From the NCBI RefSeq assembly GCF_002127325.2, contig NC_035436.2, positions 119,712,771-119,776,770 of the forward strand: 64,000 nt of DNA. The letters run 5' to 3'. Position numbers and translations under genes: made by a program. Positions 42,597 to 56,067 of this stretch are shown in pieces. The stretch is from Helianthus annuus. Lineage: Eukaryota > Streptophyta > Magnoliopsida > Asterales > Asteraceae. The first letter of the stretch is position 1; the number at the start of each line of letters is the position of its first letter. Below the pieces are notes generated by a model that was given only the letters and a program-made list of their open reading frames with translations, did no database searches and had not been told where the DNA came from.

Positions 42597-45500
42597 TGTC
42601 ACACCCCGACCACGTAAAACATCAAATCGTGGCGGAAACGTCGGGGAGTGTTGTAACAGAATTTTTGTTCCACAACCAAGGTAATTTAAATAATATTTTA
42701 TTCATCACCCAAGGGTGGAATACATTGTTTCAAACGAGATCCCACAAGTTACATTGTCTTAAAATAAAAAGAAACAAAGTACATAACAAGTTTTAACTAG
42801 TCTAGATCTATTTTATCGTCACTAAGGCCCAAGCCCATCCTAGTGTATCACGATCATCCTATGCATTTGCTCCTGAAACACATGTGAAAATAGGTACGTC
42901 AGCATAAAAATGCCTGTGAGTTACATAGGTTTTGTGAAAATAGGATCCATGACTTAGGTTTTAGAAAAATCTTTAATGAAATGTAGTCATGTACCTTGTT
43001 GATTGTATTGTTTGTAAATCATTTGAAAAACGATGGTAGATATGTATTTTTGAAAGAATAATGTATGGTTGAATGAATAACCAAGTAAAATAAGTTGTTT
43101 GTAAAACAATGTATTGTGAAAAATATGTTATGTAGCTAAACTGAAATGATCTAAACAACGCTGCGATGCGTAATATCATACAAACACTTATATATAGGAA
43201 GTACCAGCGGCGTATCCACCATGTTTGTATCATATTACACACGCCTCGTTACTTAAATCACTTACCCAAACAAACCACCAATGTAAACATGTTTATGTTT
43301 AACCAAATGTCAAAATGTTTATGCGAAAAACCATGTCTAACGTCAAGTGTAAATCGTGTAATGTGTGTAACAATGTCAAAATGTCTATGTCAATGTCAAT
43401 CATGTCATGTGTAAACAAAATGTCATGTATGGTAAGTGAAATATGTATAAACTAAACCATAGGTGAAAATGCACAAAACAAAGTATTGAAGTAAAACTCA
43501 GTTTAAATCAACATTATGTTTTGTGGAGATGCATGCTATACTGAATACAAACATTTATGCGGTATTGTGAAAATGCATACATTCAAGCCTTGTGACTGTG
43601 GTGATAAACCTTTAAACAAATTAAAGGTCTATCGGTTTTTATGTTTAAATCGAATTCGGTCATTCCTTTCATCCAAACATACCCAGGATGTCAGGAACGG
43701 GAGTTGTCAATTCCTATGGTACCACTACCTACTAACGAGCGGCGTGATCAAAGTTAATGAATGTATAATGTCCCACTTAAACAAACCAAATGTCATACCC
43801 AAAATATAAACATGTAAAAACAATGCACTAAGTATGTAATCAAATGTACACACATAGCGTGAAATATCATGTAAAACAAATGTACTAAGTATGATGAACA
43901 TACATAGCATGAAAATGGTAAATCAAATGTACTAAGTATGATGAACATACATAGCATGAAAATGTCATGTAAAACAAGTGTACTAAGTATGATGAACATA
44001 CATAGCATGAAAATGTCATGTAAAACAATGTACTAATGAACATAGCAAGTATATAATGCGAAAACATGAAAGCATGAAAGTAACAAGTAGGCACATGTGT
44101 TTCACCCCAAAATGTTTAGAAAACAGTAAAAGTGGGGTCTATGTACTCACTTGAGATTGCTTAGAAGTCGTAGGATAACCACCAAGCAATGCTAGAAGAT
44201 CACGGAATCAAACGGCACCTATATAGGTATCTACATTAATAAACGGACCTATCGGAGGATCGGGTAGTACGAGGTTTCGTAAACCAAATAAGTGTGGTAA
44301 CTTATGTAATATGGTCTAACAAAGCCTACGTACTAAAACGAAACCTATCCTAAGTGCTCTTGACCCGTTACGACCCGCTTAGGTAGCTTATGCTACTTTA
44401 ACGCGTCGTTCGCGTAAAACGCGTTTGGAATGCCTAACTAGCCCTATGATAAACAAGATATGCCTTAACATGTTCAATATTGTTGTTAAATCAGTTTAGA
44501 TACCAAAAATTATGTTACCCATAGGCTTAAAATGAATTTTGGAGTAAAAAGGGTATTTTGGTAATTTACCTAAGGCACATACATTACCTATCATACAACT
44601 AGTTAAACGATGTGACCATAAGGTAGAACCCCGGAAGGTTATTCCCTATACAACTATGGTCACCTAATATGTTTGGTCGGATCCTAATGATCGACCAAAT
44701 GGGTCGGGTTCGTAAGCATAAGCGATTGATTAGATCGCTTACCTTTACGACCCTAAATAAGCACAAAACTGAAAGCGACGAGCTAAACATGCTAGAACAT
44801 GTTTAGTGAAGTTAGAAAACAGGTTTGGTATTAAAACAAACGGTTTTAATACCCTAGAGTAGTCTGGTTACAAAATACATGAGAAAACGCATTTTGGCCG
44901 AAACTACGACTCGTCACTGAGCCTAGATAACGTGGTAATCAGTAGGTATAGTCACTAGGGACTATAACCATCGTGATTACGCTCACGTTATGAAGTTCAA
45001 ACGAACTTCGCGTTGACCATAAACTGGTCAATGCAGAAAGTCAAACGCAGTTTGACTTAAACGCTAAAACGAACGAAAAACGCGAAAGAATACTTACAGA
45101 AGGTCCCCGCAAGATTGATTTCCAAGTATTTCTCAGGTATGAAGTGGTAATCACTCCAACTTAGAGAAAATCTCAGAAAATCAAGTGTGAGGGAAATGGG
45201 CAAGGCATGGGGGGTATTTATAGATTTGGTAGAGCCGTTAAGATCGTTTCTCGTTATCCGAGATTCAATCCTAGCCGTACACATCAAGCCCATAGTTTTA
45301 GAAAACCATGGGGGCCCCTAAACCAGCCCATAGACTCAACAAAACCATGTGCAAGGGTGGGTAACAGCTGGAAATGGCTGGAATGCAATTCTGCTGATCT
45401 GGGCATGGCTTACGGACCGTAAGCATACCCATACGGTCCGTAAGGACCCTGCAGACCAGCAGATTTTGCGTTTTGGCAGTTTTGGTCCCTGTGCGCATAT

Positions 45501-46286
45501 AGTCGTGTTTTGGCACTTCTAACACCCGTCAAACCCATTTTTGAGCTCTACAAGGATGTTAAAGTATAGGGAACATAAAACATGCTCAAAAATATGTCGG
45601 ATGTCGGTTCGTTTGGCCGTACGATTGCGTTGTTCGGTTAATTACGACGGAAGTCGTAACGGACGCAAAAACGGCCCAAATTACACGACGAATGGATTTT
45701 TGACAAGCCAAACACTAAAACATAATATTTAAATGTTTACATAAATTTTTGGATGTCCGGATGTATTCAGAACGTAAGTTATGCGCGAAAATGCAAACTT
45801 ATGCATTCTTTGACGCTTTTAGTCCCTGAATGAGCATAAAGTTTATTTTAGCACACCGAACCCCTCAAAGCCTATTTCTAAGCTATGTAAAGGATATTTA
45901 AGGTGTGTTTAACTTATGATCATGTTCCGGAATGTTCGTTACAGTTTAAATCGGCATACTTTCGCAGTTTGTCAATTTTAGTCCCTGTAAGCGAATTGAC
46001 TGGATTTTGCCATACCAAAGCCTTCAAAACTTATTTCTAAGTTATGTAAAGGTTATTTAAGGTATGTTAAGCATGAATTGATGTTCCGGAGTACTTGTTG
46101 CTTTTAACTGATTACGTTTACGCACCAGTTTGTGTATAATTCTCCAAAAAGCGATATAGAGTTTGAAATCGAATAAAAGTCAAAACATGAAAAACATCAA
46201 ACATAAACAAACAAACACAGGGATCAAATAACTTTATTTCATTGATAATTGAACTGTTTACAATGATTACAAGCACAGATGTCACA
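42597..46286 (-). repeat. Element M 3' LTR (3,690 bp)
   Basis: Minus-strand LTR; TATA box (TATTTATA on +) 45215-45222; TACGGTCCGTAA pair 45410-45443; donor GTAAGT near 45090; hairpin chain about 44620-45055; long-stem hairpin 43168-43240; minisatellite about 43865-44035 (units with ACTAAGTATGATGAACATAC). Confidence 0.95.
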
Positions 46287-46300
46287 GTCTCCCCTACTTG
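46287..46300 (-). promoter_or_regulatory. Polypurine tract of M
   Basis: Minus strand CAAGTAGGGGAGAC; the pol stop TAG at 46294-46296 lies within it. Confidence 0.85.
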
Positions 46301-49300
46301 TGGGAATTTCGTCCCGAAATTCGTTTAGAGGAAACTCGTGGGAAAAGATGTGGATACTTCGCCTTCATTTGATCTTCACGTTCCCAAGTAAACTCAGGTC
46401 CACGTTTAGATTCCCAGCGAACTTTAACCAACGGAATGCGCTTGTGTTTAAGCCATTTGACTTCACGATCCATAATTTCCACAGGTTTCTCAACAAAATG
46501 TAGTGTTTTATCAACACAGATTTCGTCAAGTGGTATGTGGAGGTTCTCATCAGCTAAACACTTTTTGAGATTGGATACGTGGAAAGTTGGATGAACATTT
46601 CCAAGTTCGGGAGATAATGCAAGTCTGTAGGCTACCTTACCGATTCTTTCGACGATCTTGAATGGTCCAACGTATCTAGGTGCAAGTTTTCCTTTCTTTC
46701 CAAATCTGATCACACCTTTCCAAGGTGAGACCTTAAGTAATACACGATCACCGACTTGGAATTCTAAGGGCTTGCGTCGTTGGTCCGCGTAACTCTTTTG
46801 ACGGCTTCGAGCTGCCTGTAAGTTATCACGAACTTTCTTAACCTTGTCAGTTGTCTTTAGAATGAGGTCAGGTCCAGTAAGCTGAGCCTCACCTATTTCA
46901 TTCCAGCAGACTGGTGAACGGCATTTTCGACCATAGAGAGCCTCGAAAGGAGCCATGTTGATGCTGGAGTGATAACTATTGTTGTAGGGGAATTCAATCA
47001 ATGGAAGATGTGAATCCCAACTACCACCAAAATCGATCACACAAGCTCTAAGCATATCCTCCAGAGTCTGGATTGTTCTTTCAGTTTGGCCATCTGTTTG
47101 TGGATGATATGCTGTGCTAAGATTGAGTTGGGTCCCCATAGCAGATTGCATGGTTCTCCAAAAACGAGAAGAGAAACGAGCATCTCTATCAGAAATAATG
47201 TTCAAGGGAACACCATGTCGAGATACAATTTCATCCACATAGATTTTAGCCAGATCTTCAGCAGATAGATTCTCACGGATCGGCAGGAAATGCGCTGACT
47301 TTGTAAGACGATCAACAACTACCCAGATGGCATCATGACCTTTCTTAGTGTGCGGGAGTTTGGTAATGAGATCCATAGCAATGTTTTCCCATTTCCAAAC
47401 TGGGATCTCAGGTTGCTCCAAAAGACCATAAGGATGCTGGTGTTCAGCCTTAACCTTGAGACAAGTAAGGCATTTTGAAATGTACAAGGCAATGTCTTTC
47501 TTCATACCAGGCCACCAATACTGAGTACGAAGATCCTTATACATTTTGTCTGAGCCGGGATGAACAGAATAACGAGACTTATGGGCCTCATCCATAAGCA
47601 AAGTGCGAAGATCATCTTGGCTTGGGACCCACAAACGGTCCATGAAATAATATGATCCATCTTCCTTCAGCACAAGCCTGTTGAGCCTAAGTAATGCGTG
47701 CTTGGATATCAGATCGAGCTTGAACAGCAGATTGAACACGAACACAATGAAGCATAGTACGTTCCTTACGACTTAATGCGTCAGCCACAACATTCGCTTT
47801 ACCAGGATGGTAGCGAATTTCGCAATCATAGTCGTTTAGGAGTTCGACCCAACGTCTTTGCCTCATGTTGAGTTCTTTCTGATTGAAGATATGCTGAAGA
47901 CTTTTGTGGTCAGTGAAATCCACGCATTTTGTACCATACAAATAATGTCTCCAGATTTTGAGAGCGAAGATGACTGCACCTAACTCAAGATCATGAGTGG
48001 TCTAGTTTCTCTCATGTACCTTCAATTGTCTAGACGCGTAGGCTATGACTTTGTTCCTTTGCATCAGAACACAGCCAAGTCCCAATTTCGATGCATCACA
48101 ATAGACAACAAAATCATCATTGCCTTCAGGAAAAGTTAGAATAGGTGCATCACAAAGCTTCTGCTTCAAGTTCTGAAATGCTTCTTCTTGCTTAGAACCC
48201 CATTCAAAGGGTTTATTCTTCTGAGTTAGGGCAGTTAGAGGAACTGCAATCTTCGAGAAGTTCTCGATGAAGCGGCGGTAATAACCCGCAAGACCAAGAA
48301 AAGAACGAACCTCAGTAGGAGTAGTAGGCGTATCCCAATCCTTAATCGCACTGATCTTGGAGGGATCTACATGTATACCTTGTTCGTTGACAATATGTCT
48401 TAAAAATTGAACTTCCTTAAGCCAAAATTCACACTCGGAGAACTTGGCAAAAAGTTGCTCTTTTTTTAGGAGTTCCAGAGTAAGACGAAGATGGCGCTCG
48501 TGATCAGCTCGCGTCTTAGAATAAATCAAGATGTCATCAATAAAAACGATGATGAACTTATCTAAATAAGGCTTGCAGACCCTATTCATCAAGTCCATGA
48601 AAACAGCAGGAGCATTGGTCAAACCGAATGGCATGACTGTGAACTCATAATGCCCATATCGAGTGCGGAATGCTGTCTTGGGAATATCCTCTTCATGCAC
48701 ACGAAGTTGATGATACCCAGAACGAAGGTCGATCTTCGAGAAGCAAGTAGCACCCTGTAACTGGTCAAAGATATCACCAATGCGAGGTAGGGGATATCGA
48801 TTCTTGATAGTAAGCTTATTCAGCTCACGATAATCGATACACATTCTGAAGGATCCATCCTTCTTCTTGACAAAAAGAACAGGAGCACCCCAAGGTGAAA
48901 AGCTAGGACGAACGAAACCTTTGTCAGAAAGCTCTTGAAGTTGCTTAGACAGTTCTTGCATCTCAGATGGTGCAAGACGATATGGAGCTCTGGCAATAGG
49001 ATTTGCACCAGGTACAAGATCAATACAGAACTCGACTTGGCGTGCTGGGGGAAGACCAGGTAACTCTTCAGGAAACAGCTCCGGATAATCCCGAACAACA
49101 GGGATATCTTGAATAGACTTACCTTGGTCTTTATCTTCCGTATCATGTGCCAGGAAGGCCACATAGTTCTTTCGTAGATACTTCCGAGCTTGAAAACAAG
49201 ACATAAGCTTGAGGCTACTAGCAGGTTTTTCACCACGAACCTGTAGTATCTCACCTGACGAGAGCGGCACACGAACGATCTTCTCAAAACAAACTACCTC

Positions 49301-50785
49301 TGCGCGATGCTTGGCTAACCAATCCATACCCACAATAATGTCGAAGCTTCCAAGTTGCATAGGCGTGAGGTCAATAGGAAAAAGGTGGTTGTCAAGGTTC
49401 AACTGGCAGTTGCGAAGAACAGAATCAAGAACAATGGGTTTACCATTCGCAACTTCTCCTGTCAAAGGCTTTCCTAGTTTCGTTCTAGACACGCGAAGCA
49501 AAGGCTCAAAAGATAACGACACAAAACTCTTATCGGCCCTTGAATCAAAAAGAACAGATGCAGGTTGATTATTAACTAAGAACGTACCGTTCACCACCTC
49601 GTTGTCTGCTTGCGCCTCAACAACATTCATATTAAAAGCTCGTCCACGAGCCTGAGCCTGAACTGGATTTGCATTAACCAGCCTTGGACACTGGTTTCGA
49701 TAATGGGTCAGGTCTCCGCAATTAAAGCACGAGCCAGGAGGATAGTGAGGTCGTGCAGCTTATGCTTGCTGTTGAACAGGTAGTTGAGCTCCCTGTTGGG
49801 CTGGATTTCTAGCAGAACGACAAACCTCTGCATGATGACCCGATTTTCCACAGTTGGTACAGAAACGACACGTGAGTTGCTGTTGATGCTGACTATTGCA
49901 CCTATTGCACAAAGGTGCATTCCCTTCATACCGCTTCTTTGCGGGAGGCTGCTCTGGCTGATTGGGAGCCGCTTGGTTCTGTTGGGCAGTGATGGCAAAA
50001 TTTTGGGAAGCCTTTCGCTTCCTGGAGCCCTTTGATGAGCCAGAATCCTTCCCCTTCTTACCTTTCTTGCTATCCCCTTTGTCAGACGCCTGATTCTTGC
50101 CCTTGTCACCCTTCCTATGCAATTTACCCTTTCTGATCTGCGATTCTGTCAACGTTGCAGATAGTTCGATTGCCTGACGAACAGTGGTAGGTTTACTACC
50201 AGTAACGATGTCTTGCACAGAGTCAGGTAGACCATCGATGTATCTTTCGATAGCCTTGTCAAGTCGGGTGACCATTGTTGGGCATAACAAACTCAACTCT
50301 TCATATCTATCAGTATACGCCCGGTGCTCACCACTAACCTGTTTCAGATCGTTAAACTCCCTTTCCAACTTTCGTAGCTCATGACGAGGACAAAACTAAC
50401 TCATCATGAGAGTCCTCAATTCAGCCCATGATTGCGCTAAAGTGACTTCAGCACCTCGATCTCTCATAACCCCGTTCCACCATGTTAATGCCCTTTTCTG
50501 AAAAACACTTGAAGCAAACACAACTTTGCGATTATCAGGACACTGAACTTGACGGAAAGTATTCTCAATGCTCTCAAACCATTGAAGGAGCCCAGTTGCC
50601 CCCTCAGTACCACTGAACTTGAGTGGTTTAGCCGAATTAAAGCTCTTGAAGTTACAAGGAGCGTTCTGATTGATGTTGGCTTGGTTAAACTGAGCAATAA
50701 GATTCGGGAACGCAGCAGCCATATGCTGTGCGATGATTTCTGCCAGTTCGGCATTGGGTAGCTGATTTTCGCGTCGAGGAGGCAT
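46294..50785 (-). pseudogene. gag-pol: Element M gag-pol with four stops and one frameshift
   Basis: Starts at ATG 50785 (MPPRRENQ). All domains are recognisable: Gag ([13 protein letters not shown]), two CCHC knuckles ([14 protein letters not shown] and [14 protein letters not shown]), protease, reverse transcriptase ([10 protein letters not shown]), RNase H, integrase ([34 protein letters not shown]) and chromodomain-like tail. Breaks: TAG at 50396-50398 (Glu position), TAA at 49760-49762 (Gln), TAG at 48002-48004 (Tyr) and TAG at 47687-47689 (Gln). A 56-bp deletion near 47680 between CTTGTG repeats then shifts the integrase frame (46294-47679 open). The protease motif reads DSRADK where G has DSGADK, losing the Gly next to the catalytic Asp. 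M is inactive. Confidence 0.95.
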
Positions 50786-50950
50786 GCTAAAAAAGAGGAA
50801 AACATGAGAGGAAACGAGTGAGATGATTAGATGAAAAGAACGAGACGAAACAAAATCAACAAAGCAAGGATGGTGGTCATTTGTCCGTATCACAAAGCAA
50901 ACAAACGACACACAGTGACTAATCAAAGTAAATGGGCTCATAAATAATGC

Positions 50951-51106
50951 TTAGCGAAGACATTCTCGCCTATAAGTGAACACTCACCCCAGGAGTTCCC
51001 AGGTAAGAGTGACTGGTCCGATTATGTGGATTTGTACGAACACTCTAGCCTTAGACAGAAAACCCAGGGTACAGGCATTCACCCTTCCAGTTTGCACATG
51101 TTCACA
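50951..51106 (-). promoter_or_regulatory. Conserved leader module, M copy
   Basis: Same module as in A, G and K. Here the closing part reads CTTATAGGCGAGAATG on the minus strand, one base from the A copy. Confidence 0.6.
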
Positions 51107-51429
51107 CTATTTAGAACCCAAAACTTTGACGAGATTTTGAAAACTTGGAAGGCACAAGGCCAAAAGAATCATTTAAAAACAAATGATAAAGTTTGAAAAT
51201 CAAATTGAAAAACCAAAAAGGGTTCAAAACCATATAAGAAATTATTTGGAAACAGAAGATTGTTTTTCAAAAATCGTTTTAGAAAACTGGGTTCTTGTTT
51301 TGGTGATCACCTAAGGATAGGTGAAGTGCATGTTTTAAAATCTAAACACAAGACAACTTGTGTTGGGGTCCTAGAAAGGTTATAGTCTAGGTCAAAGCAT
51401 TACTAATAACCTAATTCTCTATAACCATT

Positions 51430-51443
51430 GGCTCTGATACCAA
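51430..51443 (-). promoter_or_regulatory. Primer-binding site of M
   Basis: Minus strand TTGGTATCAGAGCC, six bases after the 5' LTR end. Confidence 0.95.
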
Positions 51444-51449
51444 CTCTTC

Positions 51450-54400
51450 TGTCACACCCCGACCACGTAAAACATCAAATCGTGGCGGAAACGTCGGGGA
51501 GTGTTATAACAGAATTTTTGTTCCACAACCAAGGTAATTTAAATAATATTTTATTCATCACCCAAGGGTGGAATACATTGTTTCAAACGAGAACCCACAA
51601 GTTACATTGTCTTAAAATAAAAAGAAACAAAGTACATAACAAGTTTTAACTAGTCTAGATCTATTTTATCGTCACTAAGGCCCAAGTCCATCCTAGTGTA
51701 TCACGATCATCCTATGCATTTGCTCCTGAAACACATGTGAAAATAGGTACGTCAGCATAAAAATGCCTGTGAGTTACATAGGTTTTGTGAAAATAGGATC
51801 CATGACTTAGGTTTTAGAAAAATGTTTAATGAAATGTAGTCATGAACCTTGTTGATTGTATTGTTTGTAAATCATTTGAAAAACGATGGTAGATATGTAT
51901 TTTTGAAAGAATAATGTATGGTTGAATGAATAACCAAGTAAAATAAGTTGTATAAAACAAGTTGTTTGTAAAACAATGTATTGTGAAAAATATGTTATGT
52001 AGCTAAACTGAAATGATCTAAACAACGCTGCGATGCGTAATATCATACAAACACTTATATATAGGAAGTACCAGCGGCGTATCCACCATGTTTGTATCAT
52101 ATTACACACGCCTCGTTACTTAAATCACTTACCCAAACAAACCACCAATGTAAACATGTTTATGTTTAACCAAATGTCAAAATGTTTATGCGAAAAACCA
52201 TGTCTAACGTCAAGTGTAAATCGTGTAATGTGTGTAACAATGTCAAAATGTCTATGTCGATGTCAATCATGTCATGTGTAAACAAAATGTCATGTATGGT
52301 AAGTGAAATATGTATCAACTAAACCATAGGTGAAAATGCACAAAACAAAGTATTGAAGTAAAACTCAGTTTAAATCAACATTATGTTTTGTGGAGATGCA
52401 TGCTATACTGAATACAAACATTTATGCGGTATTGTGAAAATGCATACATTCAAGCCTTGTGACTGTGGTGATAAACCTTTAAACAAATTAAAGGTCTATC
52501 GGTTTTTATGTTTAAATCGAATTCGGTCATTCCTTTCATCCAAACATACCCAGGATGTCAGGAACGGGAGTTGTCAATTCCTATGGTACCACTACCTACT
52601 AACGAGCGGCGTGATCAAAGTTATTGAATGTATATTGTCCCACTTAAACAAACCAAATGTCATACCCAAAATATAAACATGTGAAAACAATGCACTAAGT
52701 ATGTAATCAAATGTACACACATAGCGTGAAATATCATGTAAAACAAATGTACTAAGTATGATGAACATACATAGCATGAAAATGTCAGGTAAAACAAGTG
52801 TACTAAGTATGATGAACATACATAGCATGAAAATGTCATGTAAAACAAGTGTACTAAGTATGATGAACATACATAGCATGAAAATGTCATGTAAAACAAT
52901 GTACTAACGAACATAGCAAGTATATAATGCGAAAACATGAAAGCATGAAAGTAACAAGTAGGCACATGTGTTTCACCCCAAAATGTTTAGAAAACAGTAA
53001 AAGTGGGGTCTATGTACTCACTTGAGATTGCTTAGAAGTCGTAGGATAACCACCAAGCAATGCTAGAAGATCACGGAATCAAACGGCACCTATATAGGTA
53101 TCTACAATAATAAACGGACCTATCGGAGGATCCGGTAGTACGAGGTTTCGTAAACCAAATAAGTGTGGGAACTTATGTAATATGGTCTAACAAAGCCTAC
53201 GTACTAAAACGAAACCTATCCTAAGTGCTCTTGACCCGTTACGACCCGCTTAGGTAGCTTATGCTACTTTAACGCGTCGTTCGCGTAAAACGCGTTTGGA
53301 ATGCCTAACTAGCCCTATGATAAACAAGATATGCCTTAACATGTTCCATATTGTTGTTAAATCGGTTTAGATACCAAAAATTATGTTACATAGGCTTAAA
53401 ATGAATTTTGGCGTAAAAAGGGTATTTTGGTAATTTACCTAAGGCACATACATTACCTATCATACAACTAGTTAAACGATGTGACCATAAGGTATAACCC
53501 CGGAAGGTTATTCCCTATACAACTATGGTCACCTAATATGTTTGGTCGGATCCTAATGATCGACCAAATGGGTCGGGTTCGTAAGCATAAGCGATTGATT
53601 AGATCGCTTACCTTTACGACCCTAAATAAGCACAAAACTGAAAGCGACGAGCTAAACATGCTAGAACATGTTTAGTGAAGTTAGAAAACAGGTTTGGTAT
53701 TAAAACAAACGGTTTTAATACCTTAGAGTAGTTTGGTTACAAAATACGTGAGAAAACGCATTTTGGCCGAAACTACGACTCGTCACTGAGCCTAGATAAC
53801 GTGGTAATCAGTAGGTATAGTCACTAGGGACTATAACCATCGTGATTACGCTCACGTTATGAAGTTCAAACGAACTTCGCGTTGACCATAAACTGGTCAA
53901 TGCAGAAAGTCAAACGCAGTTTGACTTAAACGCTAAAACGAACGAAAAACGCGAAAGAATAATTACAGAAGGTCCCCGCAAGATTGATTTCCAAGTATTT
54001 CTCAGGTATGAAGTGGTAATCACTCCAACTTAGAGAAAATCTCAGAAAATCAAGTGTGAGGGAAATGGGCAAGGCATGGGGGGTATTTATAGATTTGGTA
54101 GAGCCGTTAAGATCGTTTCTCGTTATCCGAGATTCAATCTTAGCCGTACACATCAAGCCCATAGTTTTAGAAAACCATGGGGGCCCCTAAACCAGCCCAT
54201 AGACTCAACAAAACCATGTGCAAGGGTGGGTAACAGCTGGAAATGGCTGGAATGCAATTCTGCTGATCTGGGCATGGCTTACGGACCGTAAGCATACCCA
54301 TACGGTCCGTAAGGACCCTGCAGACCAGCAGATTTTGCGTTTTGGCAGTTTTGGTCCCTGTGCGCATATAGTCGTGTTTTGGCACTTCTAACACCCGTCA

Positions 54401-55154
54401 AACCCATTTTTGAGCTCTACAAGGATGTTAAAGTATAGGGAACATAAAACATGCTCAAAAATATGTCGGATGTCGGTTCGTTTGGCCGTACGATTGCGTT
54501 GTTCGGTTAATTACGACGGAAGTCGTAACGGACGCAAAAAAGGTCCAAATTGCGCGACGAATGGATTTTTGACAAGCCAAACACTAAAACATAATATTTA
54601 AATATTTATATAAATTTTTGGATGTCCGGATGTATTCAGAACGTAAGTTATGCGCGAAAATGCAAACTTATGCATTCTTGGACGCTTTTAGTCCCTGAAT
54701 GAGCATAAAGTTTATTTAGCACACCGAACCCATCAAAGCCTATTTCTAAGCTATGTAAAGGATATTTAAGGTGTGTTTAACTTATGATCATGTTCCGGAA
54801 TGTTCGTTACAGTTCAAATCAGCATACTTTTGCAGTTTGTCAATTTTAGTCCCTGTAAGCGAATTGACTGGATTTTGCCATACCAAAGCCTTCAAAACAT
54901 ATTTCTAAGTTATGTAAAGGTTATTTAAGGTATGTTAAGCATGAATTGATGTTCCGGAGTATTTGTTGCTTTTAACTGATTACGTTTATGCACCAGTTTG
55001 TGTATAATTCTCCAGAAAGCGATATAGAGTTTGAAATCGAATAAAAGTCAAAACATGAAAAACATCAAACATAAACAAACAAACACAGGGATCAAATAAC
55101 TTTATTTCATTGATAATTGAACTGTTTACAATGATTACAAGCACAAATGTCACA
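51450..55154 (-). repeat. Element M 5' LTR (3,705 bp)
   Basis: Counterpart of 42597-46286; TATA box 54084-54091, long-stem hairpin 52035-52107, minisatellite about 52745-52905. The donor-like site here reads GTAATT instead of GTAAGT (near 53960), so the possible LTR intron would be weakened in M transcripts. Confidence 0.95.
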
Positions 55155-56067
55155 ACAGAAACCTGTTAAGAAGAGTGTAGAACAAAAACAAAAAAATAAA
55201 AATTTGAAAAATGTTAAAAAAGAGAATAACAGCTCATCAGATCGATCATCCAATCAAAAACAAAAATTACAAAAAGTAAAAAATGAAAATTCAAAAATTG
55301 TTGGTAATAAGTGGTGCAGGTTGAACCACAGTGCTGAAAAGTCAAAACCAGCAAACTTGAGAAAGGAATACCACCAAGCCAAACAATGTTATGATCTGAG
55401 TATTTGGTGTGAAAAAGGTGGTCCATGGTACGATAACAGAGTGTGTTACCGATGCGGAAATCAAGGACACATTGCTGTTAACTGCCAGGGTTGGAATTAT
55501 GAGACCAGAAGATGCTACAATTGTTAGATCAAAGGTCACATTGCCAGAGATTGCCCAAGGAGATCGAATGAAAGATTGAGGGCTCAATCTCAGAAATCGG
55601 CAAAGATTCCAGTCAAAGTCAAGCCCCATGAACAGAAGGTTCTAAAACCTAAAGTTCAAGATCAGACAATTCAAGAGAAGAAAGTTAAACTTTCACAGGG
55701 GCAGAAAGACAGACTGAGGAAAAAGAGGAAGAAGGCGAGAGAGTATCTCGAGAAGATTTTGTCCTCGGGTTCATCCGTTGGAAAGAATAAGAGTTCCGAT
55801 GAATCAAATTCCTCGGCTACAAAGTCAAACAAGATGAATTCATCAGATACAAATCTGAGGACAAAAGAGGAAAAGAGGAAGAAGAAAATGGTCGGCGATG
55901 AATCTGACAGGTCAAAGTCAGACAAGCCACCTGCAGGCAATGATTCTGGTTCGTCAAAACCAGAGGAGCCATTGGTTGAGGTAAAAATTGCAAATTTTCC
56001 ACCATTGTTGAATAAGAATTCGAAATCACCCAAGAACCGTCAGGCTTGGGTGAATCTGTTCAAATAG
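55155..56067 (+). pseudogene. gag: Element J gag, C-terminal part with CCHC knuckles, one stop
   Basis: Continues the frame after M: a very basic Lys/Asn/Gln stretch, then WCEKGGPWYDNRVCYRCGNQ with a full knuckle (C-x2-C-GNQGH-x4-C). A second knuckle follows whose third residue after CYNC is a TAG stop (55525-55527), with GHIARDC readable beyond it. The remaining 160 residues are Lys/Ser-rich, ending AWVNLFK at TAG 56067. In copia elements gag normally leads into protease and integrase at this point; here no such sequence follows. Both J stops are single codons in an otherwise open frame. Confidence 0.85.

Larger units (their letters stand above)
50786..51449 (-). other. Element M untranslated leader
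   Basis: Holds the conserved leader module at 50951-51106 and, beyond it, A-rich sequence with GGGTTCAAAACC as in G. The primer site TTGGTATCAGAGCC is at 51430-51443 on the minus strand. No gene seen. Confidence 0.8.
42597..55154 (-). mobile_element. Element M: complete Ty3/gypsy chromovirus, coding frame broken
   Basis: Minus-strand element of 12,558 bp with LTRs 51450-55154 (5') and 42597-46286 (3'), primer site, leader, gag-pol and polypurine tract, and a perfect 5-bp duplication. Same layout as G, but the frame has four nonsense codons, a protease active-site change and a 56-bp deletion. LTRs end GGTCGGGGTGTGACA like A but start TGTGACATTTGTGCTTG like E. The 5' LTR has an extra 15 bp near 51948-51965. 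Confidence 0.95.

Noticed and set aside
55671..56033. Minus-strand open frames across J gag (Ser/Phe-rich).
   Set aside because: They mirror Lys/Glu-rich coding sequence on the plus strand and have no family features.
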